Assembly: GCA_026417135.1 (NCBI GenBank)
Contig: JAOADV010000001.1
Coordinates: forward strand, 124,001-188,000
Direction of reading: 5' to 3'
DNA length: 64,000 nt
Source: Ignavibacteria bacterium
GTDB lineage: Bacteria > Bacteroidota > Ignavibacteria > Kapaibacteriales > UBA2268
Shown: positions 1-9,425 of the stretch, piece after piece
How positions within the stretch are numbered: the first letter of the stretch is position 1
Layout of the letters: each line of letters opens with the position of its first letter
The notes under the pieces: model-generated
What the model was told of the DNA's origin: nothing
The model's input: the letters and a program-made list of their open reading frames with translations, nothing else
The model's database searches: none
Position numbers and translations under genes: made by a program

Positions 1-3000
1 ATATCGAACCTCGAAGGTATCGTTCGCCAAGCTTATGAATACTTCAAACCTAAGTTTGGCAAGTCAATCATTTCTGATGCATATAGGTTTTTACTTTTCA
101 AAGAAGCATTCGACAATGCCAATCTAAAATTTTTTCGAAGAAATAATGAAAAGGTATCTTTATTTGTTATTAAGTGGCTTTCGCAAATTATTTTTGGGCT
201 AAAAGAAGATGGTATTACGGTTGAAACCTTCGACAAAGAGTTTACAGATGGAAATTCTAACATTGTTAATTATGCCAAATTCGAGGACACCCGAAATCTC
301 TTCCAATCTTATCAGCAACTTTTAACCAAAAGTGGATTTGTCGATATAATCGAAGCCTTTTATTTTGTAACCGAAGTTCTGGAAAATCTAATCGAAAAAA
401 ACTCCCAAAAGGATAGTTTATATTTACCATTTTTATCGGGAAAAAAATGTTTGATACTATTTGGATTTTTTGATTTTAAAATTCCAGAAATCAATTTTAT
501 TTCTACTCTATCAAAATTTAAAAATCCAGTTGCAATATACCTGGATTTCGACGAAACGAATGGGCCTCTTTTTGGAAATTATATCGATTTAATAATAAAG
601 TTTAAAGAAAGGGGTTTAAAAGTTTCGGGGACAAAAGTAGAGCCTTCCGAAACAAACACAAATTTTTTAAAAAAATATTTATTCAACAACATAGCAAAAA
701 AACAATGTAAATCGCTAAAAGAAACGATTAGAATATGTGAAACTGAAAATAGATATACAGAAGCAAAAGAAATTGCTAAGCTTTGTAAATATCTTATTTT
801 AAGAATGGGATATAAACCAAACGAAATTTGCATCACAACGAAGAATCCCCAAACATACGCCGAGCTATTTAGAGAAACTTTTGCAGATGCTAATATACCT
901 GTCAATATAACTGAACGCTTTCGGTTGAGTTCTTCCCCGCTCATCATTGCGATTATTTCTGCTCTGGAAGTTGTTTCGAAAGGTTTTCGGTTTAAAGATT
1001 TACGCAAAGTTTTGCTCAGTTTCTACTTTCGTTTCGAAAAAAAATTGGAACAAGAAGGGAAGACACAACCCATCGATAGTGAAAATTTTCTACACACAGC
1101 TTTGAAGATGAAAGCAATCGGTGGAAACGAACTTGGCGGAGTGAGGTATTGGCAAACTCGTTTCGAAAATAGAATCAAGATAATCCGCAATAGAATAACT
1201 TCGTTGGAAAATTTACCATATTCCGACCAAACTGAAATAATAAATTTGAAATCTGAACTGATTTCACTCGAGAAAGCCTACGAAGATTTTAAAGTATTAG
1301 CTGGCTACTTTAATTTTTTGAAACCAACATTAACTCCACAAGAATTCCAAAACATCATCATAGACGACATAATAAACAAGTTTGGGGTTCTTAGAACTTT
1401 GCAAGAAGTGGTCGATGGTACTTTAAAAGATATCGAAACATCGAACTATTATGACAAAATCAGCCGAATTGAAGAACTCGAGCGGGATACACGCGCACTC
1501 TCTCGATTTCTCCAGCTTCTCGAAGAATTTACATTTATCACCTATATCAGAAATAAAAACAAGAAATTCACATTTACAGAACTCTTAGAGCTTCTCCGGG
1601 TCGTAATATTTGAAGAAAGATACCAAATATCCCGTAAGTCGAACTACGGAGTAAATATAACTTCAATCGAACAAACACGAGGAATACCTTACAAAGTAAT
1701 GATTCTTTGCGGTGCAGTCGATGGCGAATTTCCCAAGAAGTATTCCCCGCAAAAGTTTTTAGGAAAAGAATTGGGTAAAAGCGAAAGACGACATTATGAA
1801 AATGAAAGATTAGAGTTCTTTTTCTTTTTAACGAATAATTCTACACTTTTCGATAAAAACAAAAGGTTAACTTATATTTTCTATCCCAAACAAGATTCAA
1901 AACGAGAATTTGTCCCAAGCCCTTTCATCGCTTCCCTTCTCGACTTATTCGAAAGAGATACCCAAGGAGTATTCTTTAATTTACGGTATTTAGATAAGTT
2001 ACGAAATCTTCCCACGGATATGCTTTGGGTCTTCGCAGTCGTTACAAAAATGGATGCTTATGAATACGAAACTTTGAACGAATCTCAAGCCAATCAAACA
2101 TTCCAGCACAATTTGATTTCGCAGATTTACTACGACAACTTTAAAGAAAATATACTAAATAGAGATGAGTTTACAGAAAATTCATTATTACTTCTAAACA
2201 AGCAAATTGCAAATCCAATTTCAATTTCCTATTTAGAAGAATATATACGTTGCCCCTTCAAATTCTTCGTCGAAAAGCTTCTAAAAATATCGAAAAAAGA
2301 GCCCGAATTCAACATTTTTCTTACAAACTTAGAAAAAGGAGAAATTTTGCATATCATCGTCTCAAATTTTTACAAGATTCTCGCTAAAAACGAATTACAA
2401 AAAAATGCAAGCTTTTTGTATGACAAAAAGAACCAAATAATTTACCCCAAGGTAAAACTTTTGCAAGAAAACAAAGAATTGTATTATAAACTGTTACGGG
2501 ATATTACAGAAGAAATACTTCATAAATTCGATACCGAACTATCTCTTTTCGAAATAGACATTGAAGAATTCTTTTCGCGAAGTCCCGAACGAATTGGATT
2601 AGCGGAGCTTTGGTTGAAATACGAATTGGATAGGTCCAACTGGGAATACCAACCTACTTTTTTTGAATTAAGTTTTGGTTTATACGTCAAAAATTCCCTA
2701 CAACCAGTAGAAATCGGTGAATTCAAGGGGAAAAAGTTAAAAATGCAAGGTAAAATCGATAGAATTGATATTGTCGAAACTGAGAATGGATTTGATTTCC
2801 TACTCATCGACTACAAATTGAAGAAAGCCGAAATCAGAACAATAGGAGATGCTTTAAGAGGAAACTTCTTCCAAATGCCACTTCTTGGGTTGGCTTTCGA
2901 GAAAATTGCTTACGAACTTTTCGCCCCGCATTCAGTTAATATTAACTTGTCCTATCAAATTTTCGACTATAAAATCGATGAAATAGACAAATCGAGATTT

Positions 3001-3249
3001 ATTTTAAATTATACCCCATTTTTAGTTGGGAGAGATTCGCATTTCGAAAAAATTATTAAAGAAAGGCAAAAGAATTGGAAGCCCAAGAAACTTACTTTTG
3101 ATGAACTAAAAGAAATTTCAGTGGAAAAGGCGATAGAAATAATTGAAAAAATTGTTGAATCCAATGAATTCCCAGTAAGTCCATTTCCAAATAATCGTAT
3201 CTGTAATTACTGCTCGTTTGCCCCAATATGCAAGATAGAAATATTTTAG
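1..3249 (+). CDS. addB: AddB-like PD-(D/E)XK nuclease/helicase subunit, 5' truncated
   Basis: The reading frame is open from the first base, so the true start lies upstream; 1082 residues are visible. The protein resembles the AddB/RecB-type subunit of an ATP-dependent double-strand-break repair nuclease. In visible numbering, a UvrD-like helicase segment is near 561-580 (motif KVMILCGAVDGEFP). The nuclease core has an Asp in KIDRID near 920 and the LIDYKLKK motif near 936. Cys751 (in YIRCPFKFF) plus Cys1068, Cys1071 and Cys1077 form the C-x(n)-CxxCx5C pattern that binds a 4Fe-4S cluster in AddB. The AddA partner is not in the window and may lie upstream. A TTG at 451 is an internal codon, not a start. 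The gene ends two bases before a convergent peroxidase gene. An orphan RecB-family nuclease is an alternative. Confidence 0.82.
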   Translation: MSNLEGIVRQAYEYFKPKFGKSIISDAYRFLLFKEAFDNANLKFFRRNNEKVSLFVIKWLSQIIFGLKEDGITVETFDKEFTDGNSNIVNYAKFEDTRNLFQSYQQLLTKSGFVDIIEAFYFVTEVLENLIEKNSQKDSLYLPFLSGKKCLILFGFFDFKIPEINFISTLSKFKNPVAIYLDFDETNGPLFGNYIDLIIKFKERGLKVSGTKVEPSETNTNFLKKYLFNNIAKKQCKSLKETIRICETENRYTEAKEIAKLCKYLILRMGYKPNEICITTKNPQTYAELFRETFADANIPVNITERFRLSSSPLIIAIISALEVVSKGFRFKDLRKVLLSFYFRFEKKLEQEGKTQPIDSENFLHTALKMKAIGGNELGGVRYWQTRFENRIKIIRNRITSLENLPYSDQTEIINLKSELISLEKAYEDFKVLAGYFNFLKPTLTPQEFQNIIIDDIINKFGVLRTLQEVVDGTLKDIETSNYYDKISRIEELERDTRALSRFLQLLEEFTFITYIRNKNKKFTFTELLELLRVVIFEERYQISRKSNYGVNITSIEQTRGIPYKVMILCGAVDGEFPKKYSPQKFLGKELGKSERRHYENERLEFFFFLTNNSTLFDKNKRLTYIFYPKQDSKREFVPSPFIASLLDLFERDTQGVFFNLRYLDKLRNLPTDMLWVFAVVTKMDAYEYETLNESQANQTFQHNLISQIYYDNFKENILNRDEFTENSLLLLNKQIANPISISYLEEYIRCPFKFFVEKLLKISKKEPEFNIFLTNLEKGEILHIIVSNFYKILAKNELQKNASFLYDKKNQIIYPKVKLLQENKELYYKLLRDITEEILHKFDTELSLFEIDIEEFFSRSPERIGLAELWLKYELDRSNWEYQPTFFELSFGLYVKNSLQPVEIGEFKGKKLKMQGKIDRIDIVETENGFDFLLIDYKLKKAEIRTIGDALRGNFFQMPLLGLAFEKIAYELFAPHSVNINLSYQIFDYKIDEIDKSRFILNYTPFLVGRDSHFEKIIKERQKNWKPKKLTFDELKEISVEKAIEIIEKIVESNEFPVSPFPNNRICNYCSFAPICKIEIF

Positions 3250-3251
3250 AT

Positions 3252-3824
3252 TTACTCTAACAACTTTTCGATGTCCTTTTCTAATTTTTCGGGTGTTGTT
3301 TGCGGGGCATATCTATCGACAACGTTGCCTTCTTTGTCAACTAAAAACTTAGTAAAATTCCACTTGATATCTTTTGAACCCATAATTCCGGGCTTAGCAT
3401 CTTTAAGAAATTTATACAAAGGATGAGCATTATCGCCATTAACATCAATTTTATCGAACAAAAGAAAGGAAACGTCGTAATTGGTTTTGCAAAAGTTTTT
3501 GATTTCTTCGTTTGTTCCGGGCTCTTGATTTCCAAATTGATTGCATGGGAAAGCCAAAATTTCGAATCCACGATTCTTGTATTTTCGATACAATTTCTCT
3601 AAGCCCTCGTATTGTGGAGTGAACCCACACTTACTTGCAACATTGACAATTAAGAGAACTTTTCCTTTGAACTTTGCAAGTGGTACTTCTTTTTTATCGA
3701 TATCAACGAGAGTAAGATTCAAAGAATAAATCGTTTTATTTGCATTGTTTTTTTCCATACCGAAAATTTCATAATTAAACAAACCGAAATAAAACACAAA
3801 AGCTAAAAAAACTAAGTATTTCAT
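3252..3824 (-). CDS. Glutathione/thioredoxin peroxidase, exported
   Basis: A 190-residue glutathione-peroxidase-family enzyme that reduces hydrogen peroxide or lipid hydroperoxides. The peroxidatic residue is an ordinary Cys66 ([10 protein letters not shown]), not selenocysteine. Gln100 and Trp155/Asn156 (KWNFTKF) complete the active site. Cys94 (AFPCNQF) and Cys112 (FCKTNYDV) are present; the latter sits where thioredoxin-dependent members carry the resolving cysteine, so thioredoxin is the likelier reductant. Residues 1-22 are hydrophobic and look like a signal peptide, implying a periplasmic location. The start is the only good ATG. It is a single-gene unit converging on the addB-like gene. 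Confidence 0.9.
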   Translation of the reverse strand: MKYLVFLAFVFYFGLFNYEIFGMEKNNANKTIYSLNLTLVDIDKKEVPLAKFKGKVLLIVNVASKCGFTPQYEGLEKLYRKYKNRGFEILAFPCNQFGNQEPGTNEEIKNFCKTNYDVSFLLFDKIDVNGDNAHPLYKFLKDAKPGIMGSKDIKWNFTKFLVDKEGNVVDRYAPQTTPEKLEKDIEKLLE

Positions 3825-3941
3825 CTTTGCCTCGGATAAAAAAATATTTAACGAAATTAAAATGTAAATATTGAAAAATTAATAAGTATTACAAAGGCAA
3901 ATCTTTGAATGATTTGAAGGGCTACTTTTTACTTTAAAAAA

Positions 3942-6038
3942 TTATTTTAGATTTACTGGCGTTTCTATTGTAATTCTAACAGTTCGGCAATAGAAACGTC
4001 CTTCTGGCAATCTGTTATCGTAAAGCAAATATGATTCTCCAACTCCAATTGTTCGAGCAAATTCAAGGCCAAGCCATTTTGCAACTTCTTTTGCCCTCTT
4101 TTCGGATATTCTTTTATTTACCTTCTCGTCGCCCATACTATCGGTAAAGCCCTCAATAGTTATTATCGATTGAGAAGTTACCCTACGACTAATGAAATCA
4201 ATTACACTTTTATGTTCGCGTTCTAATTTCGATTTAGCGAAGTCAAAAAGTATAAGGCTATAATACTCATATTCTTTGTCGGAGACACCTTCGAGTCTCT
4301 TTTTGTCGACGGTTATTTTTTGCACAGCTAAAGGTTCAGCTTTTGCAAATCCGACTTGGTCGAGCAAATTGACAGCAAAATATTCAAATTCGAGTTTTCC
4401 ACTAAATACATCCTTGCCAAAACCATTTTCATTTATTTGCCAAACAAGCTCTTTTGGTGGCTCATCTTTTCCTTTAAATTCTTTTACAATAGATTGATTT
4501 TGTCGAACACGAAGCGACCATTCACGAATAGGAACATTAGATGAATAATTTAGATTGAATATAATACGGGAATTATCTACTTTTCGTAAAGTATCTACAG
4601 AAAGTATTGGTTCTAAAATTCGGATATCGTCTGTGAGAATTTCAACTCTACGATTTTCTTCATCACCTTCGGGTTCATTTGGATTCGATGGTTCTTTTGG
4701 CAAATTCCTTGCATCGACGTCAATCCTATTGGGCGAAATTTTCCAAACATCGACAAAATACTTTTTTACAGCTTCAGCCCGCCGTAATGAAAGCTCACGA
4801 TTGTTCTTTTCCTCTCCTTTTCCAGAATTAGTTCCAACAAGTTTAACCTTTGAATCTGGATTTTCTTTTAATTTTTTCCCAATAATATTCAAAACATAGT
4901 AATAAGTCTCCATAGTATTTTTGTCAGCAATCGATTCTAAACTGAAATTCTTTGCTTCTTCGGGGGTAAACTTTACATATCTACTTGGAATTTCGTCCGA
5001 GTTATGTTCAAAAAAAATGTAATTCAGCAAGGGCTTCATATTTAGCGAGACAAAATCCTCAATTTTCAAAGGTAAATTATTTAATTCTACCCCACTTGAA
5101 TCCAAAAACTTGTAAGTCAAGCTAACTTTGATTTGAGGAGGTTCCGCTTGTTTTGGGAAATCGGGCAAAGGAGGCTCAATAGGCGGTGGAGGTGGGGGCG
5201 GTGGGGGTATGGGTTCTCTAAACTTAATTGCTAAGCCAAGACGTGTTTGAAAACTACTCCAAGAAAGACCCCGAACTTGATTAACAAAATAGAACTTGAA
5301 AGAAATTTCTGGATAGAAAAAAAACAGTCCTTGTTTATGCCCTATAAACTCTCTTGAAATATTTACGGACAAGAAAGGTACAACTTTCCTAACATCACCA
5401 ATTGCACCAGAGGTATCGTTGCGTACTCTTAAACCATTATTAAAAGTTCCCCTATCGCGTGGCTCTACAATAATTTCCTTTTGACTGAAATCAGCATTGG
5501 TATTTATGCTTAACCCAAGCCCACCTGAAAACCAATAATGATAATCAAAGGTATAATTTCCAATTATTTGAAGAAGGAGATTGTTAAACTCAGTCCGGAG
5601 TTGGTGTTCAAAAGTTCCGTTCCGGGATTTACCATCGACAATGACAACTGTTTCTTCACGCTTGGAAAAATAAGCATCGTTAGATGAAAGAGAAATTTTA
5701 CCAGACAAAAAAAGATTATCTTCTACAAACATATCTCCTAATAGACCAAACTCAAAGCCCCATCCAAAGCCACTACCAAAATTTGGAGAACAACAAGGAA
5801 CATTTGGCAGCTTATTGAAGTTTGTAATATGGAGATTCGTGCCATAGTTTGCAAAGATACCTATCTTAGGCTTTAAAGAATACACAGCCCACAAACTGTC
5901 GAAATTGTATTCTTCATCTACTTGTGCTATTGCACTTTTAAGCACTAAAAAAAGAATAAAAATACATTTAACAAAGGAGATTCTCAAAGTTTTGAAACTG
6001 TGACTATGTCTAAAATTACGCATTTCCATAGAATTCAT
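3942..6038 (-). CDS. Outer-membrane protein with two OmpA-like domains
   Basis: A 698-residue envelope protein. After an N-terminal hydrophobic segment (about 20-38, ending in AIAQ) there is a region rich in alternating aromatic residues to about 270, likely a small outer-membrane barrel. A run of prolines follows near 275-292. Two separate OmpA_C-like segments come next: one starts near 340 (YIFFEHNSDEIP, later RRAEAVKKYF and NRRVEI), the other near 598 (ILFDFAKSKL, later SEKRAKEVAKWLG). Such domains normally bind peptidoglycan diaminopimelate, so the protein probably tethers the outer membrane to the wall. ATG 6038 overlaps holA by 23 bases; Met4 or Met6 are alternative starts. It is the last gene of the murI operon. 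The two-domain arrangement is unusual but the family assignment is firm. Confidence 0.78.
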   Translation of the reverse strand: MNSMEMRNFRHSHSFKTLRISFVKCIFILFLVLKSAIAQVDEEYNFDSLWAVYSLKPKIGIFANYGTNLHITNFNKLPNVPCCSPNFGSGFGWGFEFGLLGDMFVEDNLFLSGKISLSSNDAYFSKREETVVIVDGKSRNGTFEHQLRTEFNNLLLQIIGNYTFDYHYWFSGGLGLSINTNADFSQKEIIVEPRDRGTFNNGLRVRNDTSGAIGDVRKVVPFLSVNISREFIGHKQGLFFFYPEISFKFYFVNQVRGLSWSSFQTRLGLAIKFREPIPPPPPPPPPIEPPLPDFPKQAEPPQIKVSLTYKFLDSSGVELNNLPLKIEDFVSLNMKPLLNYIFFEHNSDEIPSRYVKFTPEEAKNFSLESIADKNTMETYYYVLNIIGKKLKENPDSKVKLVGTNSGKGEEKNNRELSLRRAEAVKKYFVDVWKISPNRIDVDARNLPKEPSNPNEPEGDEENRRVEILTDDIRILEPILSVDTLRKVDNSRIIFNLNYSSNVPIREWSLRVRQNQSIVKEFKGKDEPPKELVWQINENGFGKDVFSGKLEFEYFAVNLLDQVGFAKAEPLAVQKITVDKKRLEGVSDKEYEYYSLILFDFAKSKLEREHKSVIDFISRRVTSQSIITIEGFTDSMGDEKVNKRISEKRAKEVAKWLGLEFARTIGVGESYLLYDNRLPEGRFYCRTVRITIETPVNLK

Positions 6039-7107
6039 TAGGTTTTATTATTTTGCTCAACATAAATACTAAAAGGTTCACTGGGTCAATAGTTGATGAT
6101 TTAAGCAAAAAATCTGCTTGAACAATGTAATTTATTGCCTTTTCTGCTTCCTTTTTGGAATAATTCTGAATTCCTTCAAAATAATCGTTCATAAAGTAAG
6201 GTTGAACTCCTATCGATTTGGCAAGTAAAGTTCGGTCTCTTGTTGTTTTAATCTCATCGAATAAAAAAAGTAAGTTCTTAAAGAATTTTAACAATAATGA
6301 AAGCAAAAGGAGTTCTTGATGGGACTTCTTTATGACTAACTGGACAAGTTTAATAGAGTTATCCAAGTCTTTTTGGGCAACGAAGGATATGATTTCAAAA
6401 ACATTTGTTTCTTTTGTATTTGAATGAATTTTTGTTAACTCTGAAATCGACAAATTTTTCTTTTCCCCTAAATAAGACTTAATTTTTTCAAGTTCAGAAT
6501 TTAGTTCCCAAAGGTTAAAATTTGAATTCTCTAAAAGAAAATCTACAACGGCGGGTTCAGCTACGATATCCCTTCTTGCTAATTCTTTGGATAGCCAACT
6601 GCGGATTTGCTGTTGGGAAAGCTTAGGAAATTCAAACCAAGCACCTCCCCCAAACAAAAAGTCGAAAGGGAAAGCAAAATTTTCACAAGCATTTTTATTT
6701 TTCGAAAGTTCCTTTGCCAAACCAGACAATTTATCATCGTACGAAAGAACAACAATAAAATTCCCAAATACTTTTGTTTCTAATACTTCTGCAAACACTA
6801 AATCAAAATTATCGAGCTTTTTTTTCTTAGATTGAATTGGATAAATTTTTTCAATATTTTTTATAACCAAAAGCTTTTTACTTAGAAAAAAATCTTCATC
6901 TCGTAGAAAAAGTAAGGAATCTATAAGTTTTTCTTTACTCTTCTCTTCTTCGGCATCAAATACCAAAATCTCAACTTTGTATTCCTTAACCAATCGATTT
7001 CTGACTTGTTGGTATGCATCAAATACTAAAAACTGTTCGTTGCCAAAAAAGAAAAACAAATTATTTGTAAAGTTTCCTCGAGATATAAATTTATTAAATT
7101 CAATCAT
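6016..7107 (-). CDS. holA: DNA polymerase III delta subunit
   Basis: A 363-residue protein of the clamp-loader delta family, which opens the beta clamp during loading. The N-terminal part carries the FFFFGNEQFLVFDAYQ pattern typical of the AAA-like domain I, although delta has no functional P-loop. The middle (about 175-225) has the helical lid with LSKELARRDI and the C-terminal third is helical. Length is normal for the family (330-370). The start ATG overlaps the stop of the upstream response regulator as ATGA, so translation is coupled. The 3' end overlaps the OmpA-like gene by 23 bases. Confidence 0.85.
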   Translation of the reverse strand: MIEFNKFISRGNFTNNLFFFFGNEQFLVFDAYQQVRNRLVKEYKVEILVFDAEEEKSKEKLIDSLLFLRDEDFFLSKKLLVIKNIEKIYPIQSKKKKLDNFDLVFAEVLETKVFGNFIVVLSYDDKLSGLAKELSKNKNACENFAFPFDFLFGGGAWFEFPKLSQQQIRSWLSKELARRDIVAEPAVVDFLLENSNFNLWELNSELEKIKSYLGEKKNLSISELTKIHSNTKETNVFEIISFVAQKDLDNSIKLVQLVIKKSHQELLLLSLLLKFFKNLLFLFDEIKTTRDRTLLAKSIGVQPYFMNDYFEGIQNYSKKEAEKAINYIVQADFLLKSSTIDPVNLLVFMLSKIIKPNEFYGNA

Positions 7108-7532
7108 TGCTCTTTGGAATCATCTTTACTTTCTTTTTGCAAATTTTGTCTCGAAATATTCATTACTTTTTTCACCTTATCAATTAAAATTCGGTCAGTG
7201 GTAGGCTTTAAGATGTAATCACTAATATTTAGTTTAAGAAGAGATGCGAATAATTCCTTCGAGGCAAAAGCGGTGCAAGGGATAACAGGTACTTCTTGCA
7301 AACTTTCGATGCCACGAATTTTTTTTAAAAAAGTGTAACCATCCATCTCTGGTAAACCCATATCAAGCAAAATCAAATCTGGAACCTTTGTGCTCAAAAA
7401 GTCGAGAGCTTCATTGGGGTATTTGATACTTACAACATCGATATCGAGGTATTTTTTTAATATAAATTCAGTATAATGCCTAAACAAATCGTCATCGTCA
7501 ACTAACAATACTAAAAATTTTTGTTCTTCCAT
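7104..7532 (-). CDS. Single-domain response regulator (CheY-like)
   Basis: A 142-residue stand-alone receiver domain. The acidic pocket is Asp12-Asp15 (VDDDD), the phospho-acceptor is Asp57 (LILLDMGLPEMDGY), the switch Thr is Thr87 (IPCTAF) and the conserved Lys is Lys109 (YILKP). There is no DNA-binding or enzymatic output domain, only about 30 extra residues that are charged and Ser/Gln rich. It lies 22 bases downstream of the HD-GYP gene and overlaps holA by four bases. Its output is therefore probably protein-protein, possibly with the HD-GYP protein next door. No kinase gene is adjacent. Confidence 0.88.
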   Translation of the reverse strand: MEEQKFLVLLVDDDDLFRHYTEFILKKYLDIDVVSIKYPNEALDFLSTKVPDLILLDMGLPEMDGYTFLKKIRGIESLQEVPVIPCTAFASKELFASLLKLNISDYILKPTTDRILIDKVKKVMNISRQNLQKESKDDSKEQ

Positions 7533-7554
7533 AGAATTTTATAGAAACAAAAAG

Positions 7555-8511
7555 TCACTTCAATACAAGAATATTGCTTGGTATTGCCCCAAATTCAGCA
7601 AGTCGAATCAAGGCTCTTTTAGCTTCTATATCGATAACATCTCCACTTGCTGCTACCAATAACCCAGACTTTGTAAAATAATTCTGATAGATTATCATTC
7701 CGGGTTCAAGTTTTTGAACTGGCACTCGAACTATAATCTTTTGACCCAAGGATTTCCTTTCTTCCTCAATTATTTCAAGAAATGTTTCAACAAATTCACG
7801 AGAGTAGTGAAGACCAGAACGCTGGAGCAAGCTTGCTACTGCAGTCAAATAATTGCTGCCTCCAACTTCTACTTTCTTTGGGGGTAATGTGGTCTGTGCG
7901 GTTAAATTAACTGTTCGAGGGTCAACTTCCTTTCGAACCTTATATATTTGATTATGAAAATAATTAACTATACCAATAATTTGTGCAGAAGGGTGTATTT
8001 GATTTCCCCGAAGACCTTCTGGGAAACCAGAGCCATCGAGAAGTTCGTGATGTTGATACACAATTTCAGCAATAAAACTAAATTCACTGAACTTTTTCAA
8101 TATATCTCGTCCCAGTTCGCAATGAGTTTGGTAATATAAAGTTTCGCGTTCATTTAGCTCTTGAGGGAATTTAGCTAGTATAGCATCCTTAAACCCAACC
8201 TTCCCAATATCGTGCAGTAAACCAGCAACTTCAGTTATCCATACATCTTCCTTGCTCATCTTCAAGGCTTTTGCGACAGCTCCAGCTTTTTTGGAAACAT
8301 ATCTTGAATGGGAACCTTCATAATATTTCTCTTGAAAAGCTACAATTGAAGATAAAATTGATATAAATTCATAAATACTATTGGCATATTTCGTGGTTAT
8401 ATTGTCCAAAATTGCTTGAAGCTCTTCAATTTTTTCTTGCTTTTCTTTAAGTTCTAAATTTAATTCCTTAATATCAATATTAAATTCGTTGTTATTATCA
8501 ACATTTTCCAT
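7555..8511 (-). CDS. HD-GYP domain protein, likely cyclic-di-GMP phosphodiesterase
   Basis: A 318-residue protein with an N-terminal coiled coil (about 10-40) followed by an HD-GYP domain. Metal ligands are visible: SHSRYV (68-72), the HD pair with HDIGK at 100-104, His130, HH at 154-155, and the signature DGSGFPEGLRG at 159-169, where GYP reads GFP. HD-GYP enzymes linearise cyclic di-GMP to pGpG or GMP. No receiver domain is fused, but a separate receiver gene follows 22 bases downstream, so the two may act as a split version of the common receiver-HD-GYP protein. The C-terminal 60 residues (KLEPGMIIYQNYFTKSGLLV) match the tail common to this group. It lies three bases after murI. Confidence 0.85.
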   Translation of the reverse strand: MENVDNNNEFNIDIKELNLELKEKQEKIEELQAILDNITTKYANSIYEFISILSSIVAFQEKYYEGSHSRYVSKKAGAVAKALKMSKEDVWITEVAGLLHDIGKVGFKDAILAKFPQELNERETLYYQTHCELGRDILKKFSEFSFIAEIVYQHHELLDGSGFPEGLRGNQIHPSAQIIGIVNYFHNQIYKVRKEVDPRTVNLTAQTTLPPKKVEVGGSNYLTAVASLLQRSGLHYSREFVETFLEIIEEERKSLGQKIIVRVPVQKLEPGMIIYQNYFTKSGLLVAASGDVIDIEAKRALIRLAEFGAIPSNILVLK

Positions 8512-8514
8512 ACT

Positions 8515-9339
8515 TTAATGTTCCAAATTAACTATTTTAACCTCCTCGATATCGAAACCTAAAAAGTTTTTAGCAATTTCACGGAAATTGTATGGATAAT
8601 CAGTTAAAAAGAATTCAATATCTGGACTGAGTTTAGCATTATGTTCAACTGACCGTAGTAAATCCCTTTCCTTCAGCAATTTTACAGAATATTTTGCGGA
8701 CTCTTCCCCAGAATCAACTAAGAAAGTAGATGGAAGAACCTTCGAAATTACCCCAGAAAGCATCGGGTAATGTGTGCATCCAAGTATAAGAGTATCGACC
8801 GAGGCTTGCCTAAGTTCAGCAAGATATTCTTCGGCTATCAGCTCTGTCGAAGGATGCGAAACCATACCTTCTTCCACAAGTGGGACAAATAAAGGGCAGG
8901 GCTTCGCAAAGATTTCGATAGAATTATAAGAAGAAGCCTCCTTCAAAGCATTTTGATACGAGTGGCTAAGAATTGTTGCCCTTGTTCCAATAACCCCTAT
9001 TCTTTTTGTTTTCGAAAAAGCTAAGGCAGTATTAATGGTTGGAGTTATCATACCAACAATTGGTACATTTGAAATCTCTTCGACCAAATCTAATGCGACC
9101 GATGAAACTGTATTACAAGCAACAACTATTAATTTAACTTTTTGAGAAAGCAAAAAATTAGTAGATTGACGAGCGTAATTTCGAATTGTCTCTCTCGATT
9201 TATTGCCATAAGGAACTCTTGCAGTATCGCCAAGATACACATATCTTTCGTGTGGAAGGTATCGAAGAAAATGCTTTAAAACACTTAATCCACCAACCCC
9301 AGAATCGAATATGCCTATTTTAGCAAATCTTGAATCCAA
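8515..9339 (-). CDS. murI: Glutamate racemase
   Basis: A 274-residue enzyme that interconverts L- and D-glutamate for peptidoglycan synthesis. The N-terminal IGIFDSGVGGLSVL signature contains the catalytic Asp. The two catalytic cysteines are Cys75 (VVACNTVSS) and Cys188 (LILGCTHYPML). The DTARVPYGNKS loop is also conserved. Length is normal. It is the first gene of a five-gene minus-strand operon (murI, HD-GYP, receiver, holA, OmpA-like) and is divergent from cbpA with an 86-base intergenic region. Confidence 0.95.
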   Translation of the reverse strand: MDSRFAKIGIFDSGVGGLSVLKHFLRYLPHERYVYLGDTARVPYGNKSRETIRNYARQSTNFLLSQKVKLIVVACNTVSSVALDLVEEISNVPIVGMITPTINTALAFSKTKRIGVIGTRATILSHSYQNALKEASSYNSIEIFAKPCPLFVPLVEEGMVSHPSTELIAEEYLAELRQASVDTLILGCTHYPMLSGVISKVLPSTFLVDSGEESAKYSVKLLKERDLLRSVEHNAKLSPDIEFFLTDYPYNFREIAKNFLGFDIEEVKIVNLEH

Positions 9340-9425
9340 ATTTGTTTCATCAAAAAGTACAAATTGTAAAATTAAACAAATTTTAAGTAATTTTCGTTTT
9401 AAAAATAAACAAACATCTGAATTTT

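Noticed and set aside
451-453. TTG at 451 as the start of the AddB-like gene
   Set aside because: The same frame is open back to base 1 and gives protein-like sequence, so the gene is truncated by the window edge.
2520-2807. Open frames on the opposite strand of the AddB-like gene, and similar long opposite-strand frames inside other genes
   Set aside because: They lie wholly within well-supported genes, have no protein-family features and reflect the codon bias of the real strand.
3252-3824. Selenocysteine in the peroxidase
   Set aside because: The peroxidatic position is an ordinary Cys codon; there is no in-frame TGA.
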